The notes beneath the pieces are model-generated. The model saw nothing but the letters and a program-made list of their open reading frames with translations, ran no database searches and was not told where the DNA came from. From assembly GCA_035507915.1 (NCBI GenBank), contig DATJNS010000330.1, positions 1-17,727 of the forward strand: a stretch of 17,727 nucleotides of DNA, written 5' to 3'. Origin of the DNA: JACQAI01 sp035507915 (GTDB lineage: Bacteria; Pseudomonadota; Alphaproteobacteria; Elsterales; Elsteraceae). This document shows, piece by piece, positions 13,797 through 17,727 of the stretch. A program made the position numbers and the translations under genes. The first letter of the stretch is position 1, and the number at the start of each line of letters is the position of its first letter.

Positions 13797-14836
13797 GTCG
13801 CTGCACCCTCCAGGGTCACGATCGCGGCGCGGCCGTCCTCGGCGCCGGCGACCACGTGCCGGCCGTCCGGCGACCAGGCGAGCGCCGACACGGCGACCCC
13901 CTTGCTGACCGGGATCTTGATCGCGCGCCGCCGCTCGGTGTCGACCACCGCGAGCGTGCCGTCGTTGAAGCCGCCGGCGATCAGGCGCAGGCGCGGATGG
14001 AACGCGACGCGCGTCGCCAGCGCCTGCTTGGCGTCGAAGAAGATCACCGGCTCGCGGCCCTCGGGGCCGTCGCCGTCGAACGGCCAGGCGCTGAGATTGT
14101 TGACGCCCGAGGCGGCGAGCAGCAGCGAGTCGGCCGACCATGCGAGCGACGCGGCCTTGCTCGGGTAGCCGGCCATCTGCATCTCGCTGCGGGGTTCGAG
14201 CCGCCAGGCGTGCAGCGCGTGGTCCTGGGTCGCGGTGGCGACGAAGCGACCGTCGGGGCTTGGCGCGACCGCGAGGTGCGAGCCCTTCCACTCGAGCCGG
14301 TCGGGCGCGGCATCTTGTGCCGCGTCGAGGTCCCACAGCGACACGCCGTTGTAGTGCGCGACCGCCAGCCGCTCGCCCAGACACGCCAGGCCGGCGACCG
14401 TGCTCGGGTGCGGTCCGAGCGCACGCGCCGCGCCGTCGCGAAGCACGGTCACCGTGCGGCCGACCGCCGCGGCGACGCCGCGCGGCCCCAGGCTCGCGAC
14501 GTGCTCGACCCACTGGCCGGAGAAGCGCATGAGTTCGGCGGTCTCGCCGTCGCGGCCGAGCCGCATCACGCGGCCGTCGTCGCCGCCGGTGACGAACCCG
14601 CCGTCGCGATCGGCGACCAGCGCCAGCGCCGCGCCTTCGTGCGCCGCGGCGGTGCGCGCGGCGTGCGCCTGCTGGCGCGCGAAATCGACCAGGCGCACGC
14701 GCCCGGAGCCGAGCGCGAACGCCGCGGTGCGCGACTCGGCGTCGACCGCGACCGCGGTCACGAAGCCCTCGAAGCGCCAGGCGATGCGCTGCGCGCCGGC
14801 GAGCGGCGAGTCGGTCGTCGTGGCGGCGCCGCTCAT
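13793..14836 (-). CDS. WD40-repeat beta-propeller protein between two COG0523 GTPases
   Basis: The 347-residue protein has no signal peptide and consists of WD-like repeats. I count about eight: ends such as RVRLVDF, GRVMRLGRDG, TVTVLRDG, GVSLWDLD, HALHAWRLE, NLSAWPFDG, TLAVVDTE and RAAIVTLEG, with SPDGR-type turns in two of them. It is therefore one cytoplasmic propeller of seven or eight blades and nothing else. Propellers act as binding platforms; the tight operon with two metal-GTPases suggests that it holds a GTPase or its target, which is inference. The gene starts 5 bases after the stop of the upstream COG0523 gene and its stop overlaps the start of the downstream one. No strong ribosome site precedes its ATG at 14836. 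Confidence 0.9.
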   Translation of the reverse strand: MSGAATTTDSPLAGAQRIAWRFEGFVTAVAVDAESRTAAFALGSGRVRLVDFARQQAHAARTAAAHEGAALALVADRDGGFVTGGDDGRVMRLGRDGETAELMRFSGQWVEHVASLGPRGVAAAVGRTVTVLRDGAARALGPHPSTVAGLACLGERLAVAHYNGVSLWDLDAAQDAAPDRLEWKGSHLAVAPSPDGRFVATATQDHALHAWRLEPRSEMQMAGYPSKAASLAWSADSLLLAASGVNNLSAWPFDGDGPEGREPVIFFDAKQALATRVAFHPRLRLIAGGFNDGTLAVVDTERRRAIKIPVSKGVAVSALAWSPDGRHVVAGAEDGRAAIVTLEGAAT

Positions 14837-14841
14837 GCGCG

Positions 14842-15798
14842 TCAGTCCACGCAGTTCATGAAGCCGTCCTTGAGCCAGTCGGCGTTGAGGTGCCGGCCGA
14901 TGAACACGATGCGGCTGTCGCGCTTGTCCTTGGGTCGCCAGGCGGTGCCCCAGCGCGTCTCGATCTGCATGTGCACGCCCTGGAACACGAAGCGCTTGTC
15001 GGAGCCTTTGACGTTGAGGATGCCCTTGGAGCGGAAGATGTCGGCGCCGTGCAGCCGCAGCACCGTGCCGATCCAGCTCTCGAAGCGCTCCGGGTCGATC
15101 GCACGGTCGACCGAGAACGACACGCTGGTGACGTCCGAGGCGTGATCGTGGTGGTGATGCTCGAGGAAGTGCGGCTCGCTCGCGAGGATGCGGTCGAGAT
15201 CGAAGGCGCCACGGTCGAGCAGCTGGTCGAGCGCGACCACGCAGTTGGTCGTGCGGTGGACCCGCGCGAAGCCGTTGAGCGCGCGGATGCGCTCCTCGAC
15301 CTGGGCGAGCGCGGCCTCGTCGGCGAGGTCGACCTTGTTCAACAGGATGATGTCGGCGAAGGCGATCTGCTCGACCACCTCGTGGCCGTCGTCCAGGTGG
15401 TCGAGGATGTGCTTGGCGTCGACCACCGTCACGATGGCGTCGAGCTTGGTGCGCTGTTTGACGTCGTCGTCGACGAAGAAGGTCTGCGCGACCGGCGCGG
15501 GGTCGGCCAGGCCCGTGGTCTCGATCACCATGCCGTCGAACCTGTCGGGCCGCTTCATCAAGCCGCCGATCACGCGGATCAGGTCGCCGCGCACCGTGCA
15601 GCAGACGCAGCCGTTGTTCATCTCGAAGACTTCCTCGTCGGCCTTGACGACCATCTGGTCGTCGATGCCGAGCTCGCCGAACTCGTTGATGATCACGGCG
15701 TACTTCTTGCCGTGCTGCTCGGTGAGGATGCGGTTCAAGAGCGTCGTCTTGCCGGCGCCGAGGAAGCCGGTCAGCACGGTCACGGGAATCTGGCGCAT
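14842..15798 (-). CDS. COG0523/CobW-type G3E GTPase (copy B), operon leader
   Basis: The 318-residue product has Walker A GFLGAGKTT (11-19), the metal motif Cys64-Val-Cys66-Cys67 in NGCVCCT, ETTGLADPAP (93-102), guanine motif NKVD (154-157), a short His cluster HHHHDH (214-219) and a CobW_C domain (about 224-318) with GILNVKGSDKRFVFQGVHMQ. It is the more canonical of the two GTPases, similar in form to YjiA/YeiR and to zinc-responsive metallochaperones. The ATG at 15798 has AGGA (complement of 15806-15809) at 7 bases; a longer frame to 16017 is not protein-like. It is the first gene of the COG0523-WD40-COG0523 operon. I do not see a clear Zur-type palindrome upstream. Confidence 0.93.
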   Translation of the reverse strand: MRQIPVTVLTGFLGAGKTTLLNRILTEQHGKKYAVIINEFGELGIDDQMVVKADEEVFEMNNGCVCCTVRGDLIRVIGGLMKRPDRFDGMVIETTGLADPAPVAQTFFVDDDVKQRTKLDAIVTVVDAKHILDHLDDGHEVVEQIAFADIILLNKVDLADEAALAQVEERIRALNGFARVHRTTNCVVALDQLLDRGAFDLDRILASEPHFLEHHHHDHASDVTSVSFSVDRAIDPERFESWIGTVLRLHGADIFRSKGILNVKGSDKRFVFQGVHMQIETRWGTAWRPKDKRDSRIVFIGRHLNADWLKDGFMNCVD

Positions 15799-16020
15799 CG
15801 AAAGGTCCTGGTCCTGGAACGGCGAGGGGGATCGGGCGGCCCGAGGCGTCACCTCAAACACGGATCGTCCCGCCGGCGCAAGCGGGCATCGCGGGCGCGC
15901 CGGCCGGCGCCGCCGGCATGCGCGGCCGGCGCAGCGGCGTTTGGTCGCTCGACCCCAACCTGTGCCAATTTCGGGCAAATCTGCTACTATATGTAGATCG
16001 GCTTTCGAGCGGGGCAAGGG
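15799..16020. promoter_or_regulatory. divergent intergenic region with AT-rich promoter-like island
   Basis: This 222-base gap separates the COG0523 operon (minus) from the extensin-like gene (plus). Its last 60 bases are far less GC-rich than the rest. A plus-strand promoter candidate is GTGCCA at 15962-15967, 17 bases, TACTAT at 15985-15990 (4 of 6 matches each), giving a leader of about 20 bases. The -10 element lies in a short dyad, CTAC at 15984-15987 and GTAG at 15993-15996 around TATAT, which could be a binding site. No convincing promoter toward the COG0523 operon is seen. Confidence 0.4.
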
Positions 16021-16689
16021 ATGCGGCGCGGCTGGGCGGTGCTCGGCCTCAGCCTCGGGCTGGGGCTCCTGGCGGCGGGCTGCACGTCGTTCGGCGACCT
16101 GTTCGCCCCGGCGCCGGCGCCGACCCCGGCGGCCGTCACGGCGCCGTCACCCGCCGACGTCGCGCGCTTCCAGCAGTGCCTGGGCGACCTCGACGAGCTC
16201 GGCATCGGCTTCCAGCTGGTGCCGGCGTTCTCGACGCCGCAGGGCTGCGGCTTCGCCGACGGCGTCAGGATCGCGTCGGAAGGCGTCGACCTCAACCGTC
16301 CGGTGGCGCTCAGCTGCGCGCTCGCCCTCGCGTTCGCCAATTTCGAGTATCAGGACATCGAGCCGCTGGCGCAGCGCTACCTGCACGCCTCGGTCACGCG
16401 CGTCTACCATGCCGGCAGCTACAATTGCCGCGACATCCGCGGCCACGGCAAGGGGTTGAGCGAGCACGCGTTCGGCCGCGCGATCGACGTGACCGGCTTC
16501 GAGCTCGGCGACCAGACCGTGGTCAACGTGGCGCACGACTGGGCCGGCCCTGGTCCGAAGAGCGAGTTCCTGCACGCGGTCGCCAAGAGCGCCTGCACGA
16601 TGTTCGACGCCGTGATCACGCCCGACGACAACGCCGAGCACCACGACCATCTGCATCTCGACATCGGCGGCAGGAAGTTCTGCGGCTAG
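16021..16689 (+). CDS. extensin-like (PF06904-type) lipoprotein, predicted zinc peptidase fold
   Basis: The 222-residue product has a lipoprotein signal: MRR, a Leu/Gly-rich stretch and lipobox LAAGC with Cys21; the residue at +2 is not Asp, so outer-membrane sorting is likely. After a Pro/Ala linker (about 29-45) comes the extensin-like C-terminal domain (about 50-222). It carries SEHAFGRAID (147-156), the SxHxxGxAxD motif of LAS/M15 peptidases, and HDHLH (208-212), matching the HxH motif; His149, Asp156 and His210 or His212 would bind zinc. Several further Cys residues could form disulfides in the periplasm. A role in trimming peptidoglycan peptides is plausible but is inference. Its stop codon shares the bases CTAG with the stop of the converging DUF1272 gene. 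Confidence 0.85.
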   Translation: MRRGWAVLGLSLGLGLLAAGCTSFGDLFAPAPAPTPAAVTAPSPADVARFQQCLGDLDELGIGFQLVPAFSTPQGCGFADGVRIASEGVDLNRPVALSCALALAFANFEYQDIEPLAQRYLHASVTRVYHAGSYNCRDIRGHGKGLSEHAFGRAIDVTGFELGDQTVVNVAHDWAGPGPKSEFLHAVAKSACTMFDAVITPDDNAEHHDHLHLDIGGRKFCG

Positions 16690-16997
16690 CGCGCCTCGGG
16701 CGGAATGTCCTTGATGCGCGCGACGTGGGCGGCGATGTCGTCCAGCCCGTAGGAGAGATGGACGCGCTTGGCCGACGCCGGGCGCGTCGCCAGCGAGACG
16801 CCGGGCCGCCATTCGCGCGCGGGGCGGATCGGCCGCGGCACTAAGCCGCCGCCGCAATTCGGACCCACGTTCTGCAGATGACGCGCGACGCAGTCGGCGC
16901 AGAACGTGCACTCGAACGTGCAGATCCGCGCCAGCGTCGAGTTCGGCGGCAGGTCGCGGTCGCACCACTCGCAGTTGGGCCTGAGCTCGAGCGCCAC
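16686..16997 (-). CDS. DUF1272 family small cysteine-rich protein
   Basis: The 103-residue protein opens MALELRPNCEWCDRDLPPNS, the DUF1272 signature, then CTFECTFCADC. Cys positions are 9, 12, 26, 30, 33, 36 and 48, a zinc-ribbon-like set. Family members as I recall them end this module with CPNCGG; here it reads GPNCGG, so one expected ligand (position 45) appears to be lost. The C-terminal 50 residues are longer than in the shortest members. The start is a GTG at 16997, 4 bases after the TAG of the InhA-like gene; the frame continues upstream only as a shadow of that gene. Function unknown; translation is probably coupled to the upstream gene. Confidence 0.88.
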   Translation of the reverse strand: MALELRPNCEWCDRDLPPNSTLARICTFECTFCADCVARHLQNVGPNCGGGLVPRPIRPAREWRPGVSLATRPASAKRVHLSYGLDDIAAHVARIKDIPPEAR

Positions 16998-17001
16998 GGC
17001 G

Positions 17002-17700
17002 CTACCAGCGCGCGTCCATCGCCGCGGCCGCCTCGCGGACGAGCGCGACCCGCTCGTCCTGGCGGCCGGCGGCGCGCTCGCGCACCAGCGCGACGAGCGC
17101 CGGATCGGCGGTCTCGGGCGAGCCGGCATTGAACGGCGGCGCGGGCGCGTACTCGATGGCAAGCTGGATCGCCTCGGCGGCGCGCTGACCGGCGACCTCG
17201 GCGACGACCGTGAGGGCGAAATCGATGCCGGCGGTGACGCCGCCGCCGGTGATCAGGTTGCCGTCCTTGACGACGCGCGCCACGACCGGCTCGGCGCCGA
17301 ACGCGCGCAGCATGTCGAGCGACATCCAGTGGGTGGTCGCGCGCTTGCCGCGCAGGAAGCCGGCGGCGCCCAGCACCAGCGCGCCGGTGCACACCGAGGT
17401 GACGTAGCGCGCGCTCTTGGCGACCCGGCGCAGGAAGTCGAGCGTCTCGCGGTCTCCCAGCAGCGCGCTGATGCCGCGGCCGCCCGGCACGCAGATCAGG
17501 TCGAGCGCCGGACAGTCGTCGTAGGTCGCGGTCGGCACGATGGCGAGCCCGCCCTCGGCCGGCACGGGCTCGCGCGTCTTGGCGATCAGGTGCACCTCGC
17601 CACCCGGGAGACTGCGCAGCACCTCGAACGGCCCGGTCAGGTCGAGCTGGGTCAGGCGCGGGAACAACAGGAAGCCGGCGCGGAACGGCGTGCTCGTCAT
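17002..17700 (-). CDS. inhA: DJ-1/PfpI family protein, isonitrile hydratase-like
   Basis: The 232-residue product closely follows isonitrile hydratase (InhA/ICH) of Pseudomonas from end to end: FLLFPRLTQLDLTGPFEVL, then LICVPGGRG, YVTSVCTGALVLGAAGFLRGKRATTHW, and GNLITGGGVTAGIDFALT with the late EYAPAPPFNAGSP. The nucleophile is Cys104 in the elbow, with Thr105 beside it and Asp20 in DLTGP, the residues needed for hydration of isonitriles to N-substituted formamides. No AraC-type DNA-binding domain follows, so it is an enzyme and not a GATase1-fused regulator. The ATG at 17700 has GGAG (complement of 17709-17712) at 8 bases. It is first in a two-gene unit with DUF1272. Confidence 0.88.
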   Translation of the reverse strand: MTSTPFRAGFLLFPRLTQLDLTGPFEVLRSLPGGEVHLIAKTREPVPAEGGLAIVPTATYDDCPALDLICVPGGRGISALLGDRETLDFLRRVAKSARYVTSVCTGALVLGAAGFLRGKRATTHWMSLDMLRAFGAEPVVARVVKDGNLITGGGVTAGIDFALTVVAEVAGQRAAEAIQLAIEYAPAPPFNAGSPETADPALVALVRERAAGRQDERVALVREAAAAMDARW

Positions 17701-17727
17701 GGCATCAACTCCGGATCATCGAGGCCG

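Noticed and set aside
13797..14513. N-terminal extension of COG0523 copy A
   Set aside because: It is a shadow of the WD40 gene; the ATG at 13796 has a good ribosome site and starts just before Walker A.

Overview
The window is very GC-rich (roughly 70% by eye) and densely coded on both strands. Gene families (DUF2852, DUF1272, extensin-like lipoprotein, a COG0523 pair next to a WD40 protein, Rieske oxygenase with a NitT/TauT-type binding protein) suggest an alphaproteobacterial chromosome, perhaps of the Rhodospirillales/Rhizobiales kind. I would not go below class from sequence reading alone. I see no tRNA, rRNA, CRISPR, insertion sequence, phage gene or toxin-antitoxin pair.

Layout. (1) 1-405: 3' part of a DUF2852 membrane protein. 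(2) 461-1330, minus: a two-domain mercaptopyruvate-type sulfurtransferase. (3) 1405-6158, plus: a run of three genes, namely a cytoplasmic BisC/DMSO-reductase-type molybdenum enzyme, a ferritin-fold diiron oxygenase-like protein with all six metal ligands, and an MFS transporter. A long inverted repeat lies before the transporter. (4) 6168-10185, minus: a 2OG-Fe(II) dioxygenase, a conserved 169-aa protein of unknown role, a 50-aa basic protein, a Rieske oxygenase, and a Tat-exported NitT/TauT-type solute-binding protein with no ABC permease or ATPase beside it. (5) 10415-11719, plus: a CNNM/CorC-type membrane protein with a good sigma-70 promoter; its 3' end overlaps the converging EamA transporter (11649-12614, minus). 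(6) 12675-15798, minus: a tightly coupled operon of COG0523 GTPase, WD40 propeller and a second COG0523 GTPase with a long His-rich loop. (7) 16021-16689, plus: an extensin-like lipoprotein with LAS-metallopeptidase motifs. (8) 16686-17700, minus: an isonitrile-hydratase-like DJ-1/PfpI protein followed by a DUF1272 protein.

How they may work together. The clearest candidate for an under-described system is the G3E GTPase / propeller / G3E GTPase operon, which looks like a metal-delivery module (both GTPases keep the CxCC metal motif and His clusters). A second theme is oxidative or S/N-oxide chemistry: molybdenum reductase plus diiron oxygenase plus exporter on one strand, and two further mononuclear-iron oxygenases on the other. 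The first is supported by coupling of start and stop codons; the second is inference from neighbourhood only. Many long reading frames in this window are GC-driven antisense shadows and were left out.
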